DNA of 20,342 nucleotides from CAWUIO01 sp963922455 (GCA_963922455.1 CAWUIO010000114.1:1-20342); one strand, 5' to 3'; counted from the first letter of the stretch, positions 7,100 to 15,249 are shown. Numbers and translations are program-made. The notes: generated by a model not told the origin, from the sequence alone.

Positions 7100-8227
7100 T
7101 TATCGCCCAAGCATCTGGCCTAATTGAAAGGACAAAGAGCTAATTAAAGTAAAATTATCTCGGCTAAAGGTGGGCAGGCTCCCTTCTGGCAGGATCGGGT
7201 TTAAGTCCCGAATATATTTTCCTTCAATCCGCCATACCAAGTATTTCACCGGTTGAAAGTCTAGGTTGAGTGAATAGGCCCAAGCCCGAAAACCTAGGGG
7301 GTTCTGCGGAAACACAACAATTTCTTGAGGGTCGTAGAAGTGCTCCACCCGGATAGCCCCCGACCAACGAGGGTTCCAAGCATAGCGCCCTACAAAAGCC
7401 AAGCCGTACCAAGTATCATGAGACGATGACTTACGGCCCGTTTGCTGCCAACCTATATCCCAATCCATAATGAACGATAAGGATTGGCTGGGGCGGTAGA
7501 TAGCATAAAAGTTGTGAAACTGCCGAATTCGACGACTGCTATCCGGATCTTCTGTACCCACGAAAGTACTCCAATTAAGATCCAACTTTTTACTGGGCTT
7601 GAAGAGCACCTGGGTGCCAAAAGATGGCAGGGAATTACCGGGTACCCGCCTAATTCTCTGCCAACCGTTATACACACCGGCCATCCATTCCCATTGCTTA
7701 TTGGGGCTAGTGTAGCTTACTTTAACCCCCGAAAGATAATATGGGGAGCTTTCGGCCACCAAAGATCTAGTCAAAGTAGGATTATCTTGCGGTATGGGGC
7801 TCTCAAAGCCCAAATGAGAAGGAAATATCCCGGCATCAAGCCACAAATTGGCCGAGGAATGTAAGCGTATACCCAATTGCGCTTCGTAGATTAACTGCGA
7901 TAAATTGGTCTCTGCCGCATAGTTATCCTCAGGATAGGTCCCCGTATGGAGCCCTAAACCTGCCCGATATCGAGGGTGTTCTACCTTTACTTGTAGCAAA
8001 GCTAGATTGACTTGAAACTCATTATGCCGGTTATGCTGGAAGAAAAAACGCTGCCGGGGCCCCTGAGGTTCATTAAAATCATAGGCATAGAAAAAATCTA
8101 TTACCCCTCTGAGCTCTATGTCCGGAGGGCTATTCCAAGTACTCGTATCGCTGGCTACTTGGGCTTTTGTACTGCTTACACTCCCTAAACAAATAAGAAA
8201 GAGTACATATAAAATCTTAGTATGCAT
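7100..8227 (-). CDS. Outer-membrane beta-barrel porin, OmpL/BBP2-like
   Basis: 375 residues from the ATG at 8227, beginning MHTKILYVLFLICLG, a clear signal peptide with probable cleavage near residues 20-22 (STKAQ). The same frame stays open upstream to 8407, but that extension runs through the GC-rich repeat at 8304-8430 and lacks a signal peptide, so the internal start is chosen. The mature part has alternating hydrophobic and aromatic strands. The segment with LDAGIFPSHLGFESP and SSPYYLSGVKVSY resembles the putative beta-barrel porin 2 (OmpL-like) family. It ends in a hydrophobic strand without a C-terminal Phe. Its role is probably diffusion of small solutes. Specificity is unknown, and it is transcribed alone. 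Confidence 0.8.
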   Translation of the reverse strand: MHTKILYVLFLICLGSVSSTKAQVASDTSTWNSPPDIELRGVIDFFYAYDFNEPQGPRQRFFFQHNRHNEFQVNLALLQVKVEHPRYRAGLGLHTGTYPEDNYAAETNLSQLIYEAQLGIRLHSSANLWLDAGIFPSHLGFESPIPQDNPTLTRSLVAESSPYYLSGVKVSYTSPNKQWEWMAGVYNGWQRIRRVPGNSLPSFGTQVLFKPSKKLDLNWSTFVGTEDPDSSRRIRQFHNFYAIYRPSQSLSFIMDWDIGWQQTGRKSSSHDTWYGLAFVGRYAWNPRWSGAIRVEHFYDPQEIVVFPQNPLGFRAWAYSLNLDFQPVKYLVWRIEGKYIRDLNPILPEGSLPTFSRDNFTLISSLSFQLGQMLGR

Positions 8228-8303
8228 AAATTCTATTCTTGGCCGATTAAAGATACACCTTGCTACATACTTTAAATAGCCTAGACCAGAAAAATCTTCA
8301 CCT

Positions 8304-8430
8304 GGGGCTGTCCCCCGGTTGACCAAGCTAGCCAAATGGGAGCTCCATGCCGGGGGCCGGGCTTTCGCTACTCGCTGCCTTTTCCCGCCAGGCCCCCACG
8401 AGCTCAAACAGGCCGCTCTATCCCTCAGCC
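8304..8430 (-). repeat. Structured intergenic repeat, copy B (module 1 alone)
   Basis: This is the reverse-orientation copy of the element at 39-166. Reading the minus strand, it opens with GGCTGAGGGATAGAGCGGCC (from 8430), then GTTTGAGCTCG, then GGCAGCGAGTAGCGAAAGCC. Next is the hairpin CCCCCGG/CCGGGGG (8350-8356 and 8312-8318, loop of 31 bases), and it closes with CAGCCCC (8310-8304). The outermost GGCTG (8426-8430) and CAGCC (8306-8310) can pair. No second module precedes it, unlike copies C and D. A hairpin CTCAGCC (8424-8430) with GGCTGAG (8454-8460) flanks its 5' end. It points toward the porin gene, ending 77 bp before that start codon. Confidence 0.88.
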
Positions 8431-8631
8431 AAAAGAAAGTTTGCCTGGGTGAGGGCTGAGCCTATCAGGCATTTTTGGGCAGAAAACAACTTGTGTGAGG
8501 GATTAAATCTGTAAACACCCTTTTAGGTTCTACTTAAAACGCTAAAATGAGTTTATATAAGCAGCCCAAAAAAACGAAGAGAACCAGTTGCATACAGAAA
8601 AACTATTATTCACAAGTTATTTGTTTTTTCT

Positions 8632-9114
8632 ATGTTGACCTCAACCCATTTCCAATTAATTGGTAAAAGTAAATATCAAAAAATTTTTTATAATCAAGTC
8701 TATCAAACCCTGTATGTACTCTGGGATACCCCCTTCCATATGTACGAATTAGATTTTCGTTTGGAAGTTGATAGCTATTTTGTCGCCATTCTAGATCTAA
8801 GACCAAAAAAAATTGTCTTAGATACCCGCTACGTCAATTACTCGGCCATACCAGAAACCCAAGACTGGATTATCAAGCAATACTCGCATATCTATCGTCA
8901 AATTGGTCTAAAGAAGCTAGCCATTGTAAATAGTCGTAACTGCTTCGCTCAGATATCCTTTGAGCAGATCATGAAGTATACTCCCCAAGACAATTTTGAG
9001 TTTCGGTTTTACCGTGAGCCCCACGAGGCTTTAACTTGGGTCGATATAGAATATGACATTTTAGACATGATTGATATCTCTGAGCTTACCACTCAATTTG
9101 AAAGAAAAGATTAG
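8632..9114 (+). CDS. SpoIIAA/STAS-like small protein
   Basis: 160 residues, no signal peptide or membrane segment. The layout of alternating strands and helices, with IVLDTRYVNYSAIPETQDWI at about 62-81, LKKLAIVNS at about 94-102 and a closing FRFYREPHEALTWV at about 125-138, resembles the SpoIIAA-like/STAS proteins of Bacteroidota. These are small cytosolic proteins of mostly unknown role. The phosphorylatable Ser of true anti-anti-sigma factors is not evident. The last 29 bases overlap the 3' end of the convergent TonB receptor gene. The upstream region is AT-rich and begins after repeat copy B. Assignment to the family is moderate, and no partner kinase or anti-sigma factor is adjacent. 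Confidence 0.7.
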   Translation: MLTSTHFQLIGKSKYQKIFYNQVYQTLYVLWDTPFHMYELDFRLEVDSYFVAILDLRPKKIVLDTRYVNYSAIPETQDWIIKQYSHIYRQIGLKKLAIVNSRNCFAQISFEQIMKYTPQDNFEFRFYREPHEALTWVDIEYDILDMIDISELTTQFERKD

Positions 9115-11737
9115 GCGTAAAGCCTAGCATTTTTCGCTCAAAGCCTACTATTTCTGGTACATTACGCCCTTCGGAGGCATCGGGGGGGAAAACAAAATAG
9201 TCTACATCGGAGATATTTTTTCGATTGTAAAAATTGAGTATAGACAAACCAATTTTACCCTGCCATTTTGGACGATAAAACTTATAATTGCCAGCAAGAT
9301 CTAAGCGATGATAGGCCGGTAGGCGGGCATTGTTAGGCCCCGAGTAGTTTAAGAAAAACCCTAAATCACCTTCTGAGTTGAAAAATTCACCATAACTTTC
9401 GGGTACCGAATAAGGGCCCCCACTGCGGTATTGCCAACTCAGCGAAAGGTCCCAATGTTTTAGGTTAAGCATATGGGTAAAGTTCAGGCGGTGCCTTTGG
9501 TCTTGGTCGGTAGGAAAGTATTGGTAGTCAATCAAGTCAGGGAAACGATTTTCTGCCTTTGTAAATGAGTAAGCCACCCACAGCGAATAGCGCTTCCATG
9601 TTTTTCGGAGCAATACATCCAAGCCCCGTACCCGGGCCTGGCCCGATTGATTAAAGGGATTTAATAGATCTTCTTCCAGTTCTAACTTACGGGAAGATAG
9701 GTTCCGGGTATTTTTGAAGTAATATTCGAGCTCAATCTCCCAATCAGATTTTTGATAAGCGAGGCCAAAGCTCCATTGATTGGCGTGAAGCACCGGGAAA
9801 TAATCATCGGCACTAACCCAAAGCTGTTCACCGGCCCCCAGGTCATTGTAATAGGCTGGGATTTGATATAAAAACTGACTATAATCCCCTCCAGTAAAGG
9901 TAAAGCTCCAAGCCCGGCCTCCCGGATTCCACTGGACCGAATAACGGGTTTGCCAGCTTAACTCGTCCCGGATTTCAAAGTCTTTTCCAACAAAGTTTCT
10001 AAATTCATCTCTCCGTATTCCCAACTGGAACGCTAAGTTTTGTACAGGTTCAACACGCACTTCTCCATAAAAAGAGTTGCTACGGTTACGAAAGGTTTCC
10101 CCCCCAAATTCTCGATTATCCTGTTCGGTCAACTCTTGATACTCGTATTGAATATTGCGCATACTGTATTGCCAGCCCCCACTTAGCTGAATTCCGGGAT
10201 GAGGTTTCCAAGAGTGGTGTAGCCGAAAAGTAGCATCGGCCATACGGTTCAAATGGCTCAATTGAACATCAAATGGGATACTATCTGGCTCAAAACTATA
10301 CCGGAACTCATACCGGTTCAAATAAGCACTAAAACTCCCTTCTATCATGGTTTGACTACGATCGTTCCAGTCTCGGGTACTTCTCAAGCTCAGCCCCCAG
10401 TTATTAAGTTTTAAAAAGTCGTCCGACTCAAAAATTTCTCCATAGTTGTAATTGTAGTCAAAGGCATCATTCCCAAAATAGGCGCTGAGGGCCAGGTTCT
10501 GTTTTTCCTCAGGTTTCCAGACCCATTTCATATGGTAATCTTCATAATGAAAATTAGGATATGACTCTGCCTCCTCTGCTTCATCGTTTAAGTTATCCGA
10601 TATGCGCCCTTTTTGAAATACACTATTAAACAGACTTTGGTAAGTGCTGCTCTGGATAAGATCGGTAAAAGAACGTCGGGCGGCTAAGAGTAAGGTTGAT
10701 TTGGATTTGATTAAAGGAATTTCGGCAAAAGCGTGAGCATTCAGAAAATTGAGCCCGAAGCCATACCGGGCTTCCCCATCCGTACTGGGTTTCCCTTGGA
10801 TATCTATGACCCCAGATATTCGGCCGCCATATTCTGCCCCAAAGCCCCCTCGGTAGACATCAACCTCCTGGACGACATAAGGATTAAAGGCTGAGTATAA
10901 CCCAAAAAAATGCCCTGAATGGTAAATGGGGATGCCATCCCACAAAATCAGGTTTTGATCGGAAGTGCCGCCCCGAATATTTAAATTGGCTGCCGACTCA
11001 CCCGTAGCGCTAATCCCCGGAATTAATTGTAGGGAACGGAAAATATCGGGTTCTCCCCAACCCGGCAAAGTAGGTATTTTTTGAGGACGCATTTTGATCG
11101 GATCACGGTACTTGCCAAAATCTAACATATCGACCGTAAACTCCTGCACGATAATTTCCGGGATCCACTGAATGGCAGGGGCAAGCACGATACGGGTACA
11201 AGGCTTATTGAGTAAGGTAGCAATAGAAATAGTTTGAGATTGGTAGCCCACATAGCTGATAATCAGTTGGTCTACTTCTTCAAAATTACCTCGGAAGGCA
11301 AAACGGCCTTCCTCATCACTTTGGGTGCCTAAATGGGTGCCGACTACTCCTACACTAGCATAAGCCAGGGCTTCCCCACTTTCTTTGTCGACCACGGTAC
11401 CGCAAAGTTTCTGTAATGGTTTCAGTTTTTCAGATTGCCTGAGCACAATATACCGAGGCCCTAGTATCTCGAAACTAATTGAGGTGGAGGCTAAGAGGCT
11501 TTGAAGGGCATCCGAAAGGGGCAACTGTTCAAATTGTGCACTAACCTGGACCTGCTCGAGTAAACTGCTTTCGTAGGCAAATACCAAGTCATATTGTTTT
11601 TCCCATTGATTGAGTACCTCCGATAGAGCTTGGCCCTTCCCACTATACGAGAAGAGCCTTTCTTCTTGGGCAGCGAGAGGGAGATATAAAAATTGATAGC
11701 AAACACTTAGTAGAAATAGCGTATACAGCTTCGACAT
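9086..11737 (-). CDS. TonB-dependent outer-membrane receptor with STN signalling domain
   Basis: 883 residues. A signal peptide (1-23, ending PLAAQ) is followed by an STN domain (about 26-100) and a carboxypeptidase-regulatory-like beta-sandwich (about 111-190, GTVVDKESGEALAYASVGVV). The plug is at about 225-315, with LQLIPGISATGESAANLNIR and DVYRGGFGAEYGGRISGVID. A beta barrel runs to the end. The STN domain lets FecA-type receptors talk to a FecR anti-sigma factor, and exactly that gene precedes it, with one base between the FecR stop and this ATG. The ligand is unknown: no SusD, siderophore or metal-uptake gene is adjacent, so neither a glycan nor a siderophore can be claimed. The 3' end overlaps the convergent SpoIIAA-like gene by 29 bases. 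Confidence 0.93.
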   Translation of the reverse strand: MSKLYTLFLLSVCYQFLYLPLAAQEERLFSYSGKGQALSEVLNQWEKQYDLVFAYESSLLEQVQVSAQFEQLPLSDALQSLLASTSISFEILGPRYIVLRQSEKLKPLQKLCGTVVDKESGEALAYASVGVVGTHLGTQSDEEGRFAFRGNFEEVDQLIISYVGYQSQTISIATLLNKPCTRIVLAPAIQWIPEIIVQEFTVDMLDFGKYRDPIKMRPQKIPTLPGWGEPDIFRSLQLIPGISATGESAANLNIRGGTSDQNLILWDGIPIYHSGHFFGLYSAFNPYVVQEVDVYRGGFGAEYGGRISGVIDIQGKPSTDGEARYGFGLNFLNAHAFAEIPLIKSKSTLLLAARRSFTDLIQSSTYQSLFNSVFQKGRISDNLNDEAEEAESYPNFHYEDYHMKWVWKPEEKQNLALSAYFGNDAFDYNYNYGEIFESDDFLKLNNWGLSLRSTRDWNDRSQTMIEGSFSAYLNRYEFRYSFEPDSIPFDVQLSHLNRMADATFRLHHSWKPHPGIQLSGGWQYSMRNIQYEYQELTEQDNREFGGETFRNRSNSFYGEVRVEPVQNLAFQLGIRRDEFRNFVGKDFEIRDELSWQTRYSVQWNPGGRAWSFTFTGGDYSQFLYQIPAYYNDLGAGEQLWVSADDYFPVLHANQWSFGLAYQKSDWEIELEYYFKNTRNLSSRKLELEEDLLNPFNQSGQARVRGLDVLLRKTWKRYSLWVAYSFTKAENRFPDLIDYQYFPTDQDQRHRLNFTHMLNLKHWDLSLSWQYRSGGPYSVPESYGEFFNSEGDLGFFLNYSGPNNARLPAYHRLDLAGNYKFYRPKWQGKIGLSILNFYNRKNISDVDYFVFPPDASEGRNVPEIVGFERKMLGFTPNLFFQIEW

Positions 11738-11738
11738 A

Positions 11739-12656
11739 TTAATCCTCTTGGATTCTCACAAGCTTATCATGTACTATTTCATAACGTAAATTCAGGGTTT
11801 TAGAGATGATATCTAGGGCATTTTTTAAGTTATCGTGCGGGAGTGGACCTGTGTATGGTTTGGAAGAAACCTTATTAAACTCAATTTCTACTCCATACAA
11901 ACGGCTCAACTCTTTAAAAACTAATTTGGAAGGCTTATTCCGAAAGAGGGTTTCCCCGCGGGTCCAAGAAGGAGATCCTGCCCCCGAATGTGAGTCTTTG
12001 CCTAGCTTATTTCCTTGCAAGCTCGCTTCCTCCCCGGCTTGCAAAATTAAGGACGGCTCATCTCTCCTTTGGACCCCTACTTTTCCTTCATAACACGTAA
12101 CCACATAACCTTCTTCCGGGCGATCAAATACATTGAAGCGAGTACCCAATACTTTTACGTCGCCTTGGGAAGTTTGTACGGTAAAAGCTTCGCCTGAGCG
12201 AACGCTAAAGTAGGCTTCTCCCCGTAGTTGGAGCCTACGTTCTTGGGGCCAGGTTTTTTCATCCCAGGTGATTTCTGAGGCTGCGTGGAGAGTTACTTGA
12301 GACTTATCGGGTAGGGTGAATTTTATTTGCTCTCCTACGGGAGCCTCGATGCGCTGAGCCGATTGGCTGGGCCAATAACGGAAGCCAATAAAAAGGAGTA
12401 CAGCCGCTGCCACACCCAAGGCAATTCTCTGTAAAAATCCTTGCCGCCCCATGGGTTGAGAGGCACGGGCTGCTTTGAGTTTTTCCCAAGAACCCTTGGA
12501 GTCAAATTCTGGGGTCAACAAGCGATCGCTGGCTTCCACAATTTTTTTCCATTGCGGGAAGTCAGGATGTTGCTCCAGCTCTTGCTTTTCGGTTTCACTC
12601 AATTCCCCACTGAGCCAGCGGGCAAGGAGTGTATCATCTTCAAAGGGTTGATCCAT
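11739..12656 (-). CDS. FecR-family anti-sigma factor
   Basis: 305 residues. A short cytoplasmic N-terminal domain (about 1-65, DDTLLARWLSGELSETEK) should bind the sigma factor. One membrane helix lies at about 78-95. The periplasmic FecR domain (about 104-200) holds APVGEQIKFTLPDKSQVTLH and the GEAYFSV and GTRFNV motifs typical of the family. The C-terminal DUF4974-like part (about 237-305, ending LNLRYEIVHDKLVRIQED) should contact the receptor's STN domain. It lies between the sigma factor gene (50 bp gap) and the receptor gene (1 bp gap), so the three form one operon in which ligand-bound receptor signals through this protein to release the sigma factor. Confidence 0.93.
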   Translation of the reverse strand: MDQPFEDDTLLARWLSGELSETEKQELEQHPDFPQWKKIVEASDRLLTPEFDSKGSWEKLKAARASQPMGRQGFLQRIALGVAAAVLLFIGFRYWPSQSAQRIEAPVGEQIKFTLPDKSQVTLHAASEITWDEKTWPQERRLQLRGEAYFSVRSGEAFTVQTSQGDVKVLGTRFNVFDRPEEGYVVTCYEGKVGVQRRDEPSLILQAGEEASLQGNKLGKDSHSGAGSPSWTRGETLFRNKPSKLVFKELSRLYGVEIEFNKVSSKPYTGPLPHDNLKNALDIISKTLNLRYEIVHDKLVRIQED

Positions 12657-12706
12657 AATACTTTCAGTCTACGCTTATAACGATCAAAGGGCCCCAAAGC
12701 CCTCCC

Positions 12707-13210
12707 TTAAATTTTATTGGTCAATTTACGGAGTTCTACCAAAGCTTTGTGCATACGTTTCTCAACGGCTTTCTTGCTTATTTCCAAACGATCGGCGATT
12801 TCTTGGTAGGTGAGCTTATCCAAGCGGTTCATCAAGAAAACGACCCGGCTTTTCTCGGGAAGATTGGCTATGGCCTCGCTCAGCCTTTTTTGAAACTCCT
12901 CTTCTTCATACAAGTATTCTGGGGTTTCTTGGGTATCATTACTGGGTTTTTGTTTTTGATAGGCCAATACCACCTTTTGATGCTTGACGTGGTCTAGTAG
13001 TAAATTATTGGCTACGGTAAACAGATAACTCTTCGCTTTTTCTGGCAAAACTTTGGCGCAAGACTTCCAAAGCCTTAAGAAAGCCTCTTGACCCAGATCT
13101 TCTGCCAAGGCCCGGTTGCCCGATTTGTAAAATAGAAAATTGTGTAAGGATTGAGCCAAATTTTCAAAAATTTGTTTGAAGGTTGATTCTTCACAGATAT
13201 TTTTGCTCAT
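12707..13210 (-). CDS. ECF RNA polymerase sigma factor, FecI-like
   Basis: 167 residues. Region 2 spans about 10-80 (RALAEDLGQEAFLRLW, then KSYLFTVANNLLLDHVKHQK), and region 4 spans about 105-163 with the helix-turn-helix LTYQEIADRLEISKKAVEKR. Length and motifs fit extracytoplasmic-function sigma factors of the Bacteroidota FecI-like group. It is the first gene of the sigma/FecR/receptor operon and should direct transcription of that operon when the receptor binds its ligand. A perfect inverted repeat lies 38-65 bp before the start codon. The adjacent leftward unit is the anti-sigma gene. Target genes outside the operon cannot be seen here. Confidence 0.94.
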   Translation of the reverse strand: MSKNICEESTFKQIFENLAQSLHNFLFYKSGNRALAEDLGQEAFLRLWKSCAKVLPEKAKSYLFTVANNLLLDHVKHQKVVLAYQKQKPSNDTQETPEYLYEEEEFQKRLSEAIANLPEKSRVVFLMNRLDKLTYQEIADRLEISKKAVEKRMHKALVELRKLTNKI

Positions 13211-13247
13211 AGATACTGAGGCAAGAAGAGAAGGAGTAGCGTTATTG

Positions 13248-13275
13248 TACGTTTAGTATTTACTAAGTAAACGTA
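13248..13275 (-). promoter_or_regulatory. Nested inverted repeats upstream of the ECF sigma gene
   Basis: Perfect 8-bp inverted repeat TACGTTTA (13248-13255) and TAAACGTA (13268-13275), with 12 bases between. Inside, TTAGTA (13253-13258) and TACTAA (13261-13266) form a second inverted repeat. This AT-rich site lies 38-65 bp before the sigma gene start and resembles an operator overlapping a promoter. The binding protein is unknown. Confidence 0.45.
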
Positions 13276-13373
13276 TTTTTTGGGTTTTATTCGTTCCCAA
13301 GCTAAAAAAACTGGGAGATTTCCTTAAGTACATACCCCTTAATTAAACGGAGATACTTCAGGAGGGCATCGGG

Positions 13374-13720
13374 GGCTTCCCGGCGTAGAAATCACCTACC
13401 CCTAGGTTTGCAAGGTGCCGCCGGTCGGGCTACCCAGGCAAGCCGGAGCCACCCTTCGCACGGCCCACAGCGGTCTCCGCCCTTCGGGTGGGTATCCCTA
13501 AGCCAGGGGAAACCCATAATCGGGACTTCTCACAAAAAAAATTATGAGTTGCTGTATCTCCTACCGCATCTCAGGTCAGGACACCAAATAAGGCTGAGGG
13601 ATAGAGCGGCATGTTTGAGCTCGTGTAGGCCTTTGCGGGGAAAGGCAGCGAGTAGCGAAAGCCCGACCCCCGGCCACGCTACCTCCCTAAGGAAAGGAAT
13701 TTCCCCCGGGGGGCAGCCCC
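13374..13720 (+). repeat. Composite structured repeat, copy C (modules 2 and 1)
   Basis: The element is about 347 bp, GC-rich, in the short gap between two divergent genes. It starts with GGCTTCCCGGCGT (13374-13386), also present at the matching end of copy D. Module 2 is at 13415-13503, an 88-base spacer follows, then module 1 at 13592-13720. Module 1 shows GGCTG (13592-13596) pairing with CAGCC (13714-13718). The hairpin CCCCCGG (13667-13673) with CCGGGGG (13706-13712) has a 32-base loop. An open frame of 106 codons runs through it but is not conserved in frame in copy D. The element ends 19 bp before the Crp/Fnr start codon and points toward it, so it should form part of that gene's 5' leader or promoter region. 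Confidence 0.88.
13415..13503 (+). repeat. Module 2 of repeat copy C
   Basis: Nearly identical to 20160-20249 on the other strand. Conserved blocks are GTGCCGCCGG, GGGCTACCCAG, CAAGCCGGAGCC and CACAGCGGTCTCCGCCC, then TTCGGGTGGGTATCCCTAAG. CCCAC can pair with GTGGG around an inner GCGG-TCT-CCGC hairpin. An alternative stem CCGCCC-TTC-GGGTGG uses the same bases, so two mutually exclusive folds exist. Confidence 0.85.
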
Positions 13721-13739
13721 AATTTTAAATGTATTAGCT

Positions 13740-14330
13740 ATGAATGAATACGATAGCATAGTAGGCCATCTGGGTAAATATGTCGAGTTAAGTGAGGAAG
13801 AAAAAGCCACATTTACGAATGTTTTGCGGAAAGCTCATGCGCAGAAGAGGCAGTTTATCGTACAACCCGGGTTTATCTGTACTCATCAGACCTATGTGGT
13901 CAAGGGGGCCCTACGGCTGTATTTGGCTACCAAAGAAGGTTTGGAGCATACCCTACAATTTGCCGTGGAAGACTGGTGGATTAGTGATTTTAACAGCTAC
14001 ATCCAGCAAGAACCAGCCTCTTTATTTGTGGAAGCCTTAGAGCCTTGTGAGATATGGCAGTTGTCTTATCAAGACGCGGAATCCTTATGTAAGGCCAATC
14101 CTAAGTTTGAACATTTTTTTAGGATGGTAGCCCAAAAGTCCTTTGCTTTTGCCCAGCGGCGGGTACTTTCCAATCTTAGTAAAAGTGCCGAGGAGCGCTA
14201 TGATGAGTTTTATACAATGTACCCCGATATTGTGCGAAGGGTCCCCCAATACATGTTGGCCTCGTATTTGGGTATGACCCCGGAGTTTTTAAGTAAAATT
14301 CGCAGACGGCAAAGCCTCAAAAAATCTTAA
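13740..14330 (+). CDS. Crp/Fnr-family transcriptional regulator
   Basis: 196 residues. The N-terminal cyclic-nucleotide-binding-like beta barrel covers about 10-115 (RQFIVQPGFICTHQTYVVKG, then LRLYLATKEGLEHTLQF). A long dimer helix lies at about 120-150, and a C-terminal helix-turn-helix at about 165-190 (VPQYMLASYLGMTPEFLSKI). The cAMP-binding residues of E. coli Crp are not conserved, and no Fnr-type cysteine cluster is seen, so the effector is unknown. Such short members are common in Bacteroidota and often control redox or stress genes. The peroxiredoxin-like gene about 100 bp downstream in the same direction is a natural candidate target or operon partner. Its 5' region is almost entirely repeat copy C. 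Confidence 0.92.
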   Translation: MNEYDSIVGHLGKYVELSEEEKATFTNVLRKAHAQKRQFIVQPGFICTHQTYVVKGALRLYLATKEGLEHTLQFAVEDWWISDFNSYIQQEPASLFVEALEPCEIWQLSYQDAESLCKANPKFEHFFRMVAQKSFAFAQRRVLSNLSKSAEERYDEFYTMYPDIVRRVPQYMLASYLGMTPEFLSKIRRRQSLKKS

Positions 14331-14428
14331 CCTAGTTCAATCACTTTTCCTAATTTGCTTCATTTTTCCGGGGCACAAAATGGGTGAACTTTGAAACATC
14401 AATCAATCATCCATTAAATCAATTTTCT

Positions 14429-15097
14429 ATGAATACTGATGTAAGCGTTCCCTCTTATCAAAGTGAAGTAAAAGACTTAATAAAGCAACTCGGCGATATG
14501 CTACCAGCTGAGTCGCTCAATACCTTCAACCAAGATGCGGAGCAATTGGCCCAAACCTATGCCCAGCCCTTGAAGCGTAAAGTAGGCGAACAAGCCCCGG
14601 GTTTCAGCTTGGCCAATGCCCAGGGAAAGACGGTAACCTTGTCGGAAATGTTGGGTCGGGGCTCGGTAGTGTTGGCCTTTTATCGGGGGACTTGGTGTCC
14701 TTACTGTAACCTACAATTAAAGCAATACCAGCAGATTCTGGCTCAGATACAAGCTTTGGGTGGTAACCTGGTAGCCATCTCCCCGCAAAACCCTGATCAA
14801 TCCTTAAGCATGCAGGAGAAAAATGAACTGCAATTTGAGGTATTGAGTGATGCGGGCAATACAGTAGCCGAGCAGTACACTACGGTATTTCGTAACGGAG
14901 ATGCCCCCGTTGAGGTAATGCAAGCCTTGGGTATTGACTTTGACTCCTTTTACGAAGAGGATTCCCGGGGACTGCCCGTTCCGGCGGTATTTGTGATCCA
15001 TCCCAATGGCCAAATCATTTTTGCTCAGTCAGAAGGTGGGGATTATCGGGGGAGGGTAGAGCCCCAAGCGATTTTACAAGCCCTAAAAATGGACTAA
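14429..15097 (+). CDS. Peroxiredoxin-like (AhpC/TSA-family) protein
   Basis: 222 residues from ATG 14429. A GTG at 14384 would add 15 residues with no family support. After a helical N-terminal part, the thioredoxin fold starts near KVGEQAPGFSLANAQGKTV, and FYRGTWCPYCNLQL holds Cys90 and Cys93 (a CPYC pair). Later motifs LVAISPQ and VPAVFVIHPNGQIIF fit the AhpC/TSA 'peroxiredoxin-like' branch. The likely role is reduction of peroxides or a thiol-disulfide oxidoreductase reaction in the cytoplasm, as no signal peptide is present. The CxxC arrangement resembles thioredoxin-like members more than classical 2-Cys peroxiredoxins, so the exact reaction is uncertain. A strong hairpin follows 19 bp after the stop. 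Confidence 0.88.
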   Translation: MNTDVSVPSYQSEVKDLIKQLGDMLPAESLNTFNQDAEQLAQTYAQPLKRKVGEQAPGFSLANAQGKTVTLSEMLGRGSVVLAFYRGTWCPYCNLQLKQYQQILAQIQALGGNLVAISPQNPDQSLSMQEKNELQFEVLSDAGNTVAEQYTTVFRNGDAPVEVMQALGIDFDSFYEEDSRGLPVPAVFVIHPNGQIIFAQSEGGDYRGRVEPQAILQALKMD

Positions 15098-15116
15098 AAT
15101 CTGAAGTACCCGTATC

Positions 15117-15150
15117 AACAAACCGGCTGCCCCTGGGTAGTCGGTTTGTT
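15117..15150. terminator. Long hairpin terminator after the peroxiredoxin-like gene
   Basis: 16-bp stem with two G-T pairs: AACAAACCGGCTGCCC (15117-15132) with GGGTAGTCGGTTTGTT (15135-15150), leaving a two-base loop that would open by one pair. Only a short T-rich tail follows, so termination efficiency is uncertain. Confidence 0.7.
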
Positions 15151-15165
15151 TGCTTCAATATATCC

Positions 15166-15220
15166 GCTTAAATTAAGCCTGTCGAGTTGAAATATTGGAT
15201 GCGTAGCAAATCGTATGCAT
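15166..15220. promoter_or_regulatory. Palindromes upstream of the RidA-family gene
   Basis: GCTTAAATTAAGC (15166-15178) is a perfect palindrome around one central base. ATGCGTA (15199-15205) with TATGCAT (15214-15220) form an inverted repeat with one G-T pair. Both lie 30-85 bp before the start codon. They are candidate operator or leader-hairpin sites with no known regulator. Confidence 0.3.
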
Positions 15221-15249
15221 ATTAATTTTAAGAGGAAAAAAGTATACCT

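Noticed and set aside
8228..8407. N-terminal extension of the porin gene to 8407
   Set aside because: The extension is translated repeat sequence, and the signal peptide begins at the internal ATG at 8227.
8424..8476. Hairpin CTCAGCC/GGCTGAG followed by a T-run as a terminator
   Set aside because: It lies between divergent genes, so there is no transcript to end, and one arm belongs to the repeat.
13374..13720. Insertion sequence or integron cassette
   Set aside because: No transposase or integrase and no clear target-site duplication. The size fits at most a non-autonomous element.
13408..13728. Open frame of 106 codons as a gene
   Set aside because: It lies wholly in repeat copy C. Its counterpart in copy D is in a shifted frame, so the protein is not conserved.
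14384..14428. GTG start for the peroxiredoxin-like gene
   Set aside because: The extra residues have no family support, and the ATG at 14429 is more likely.
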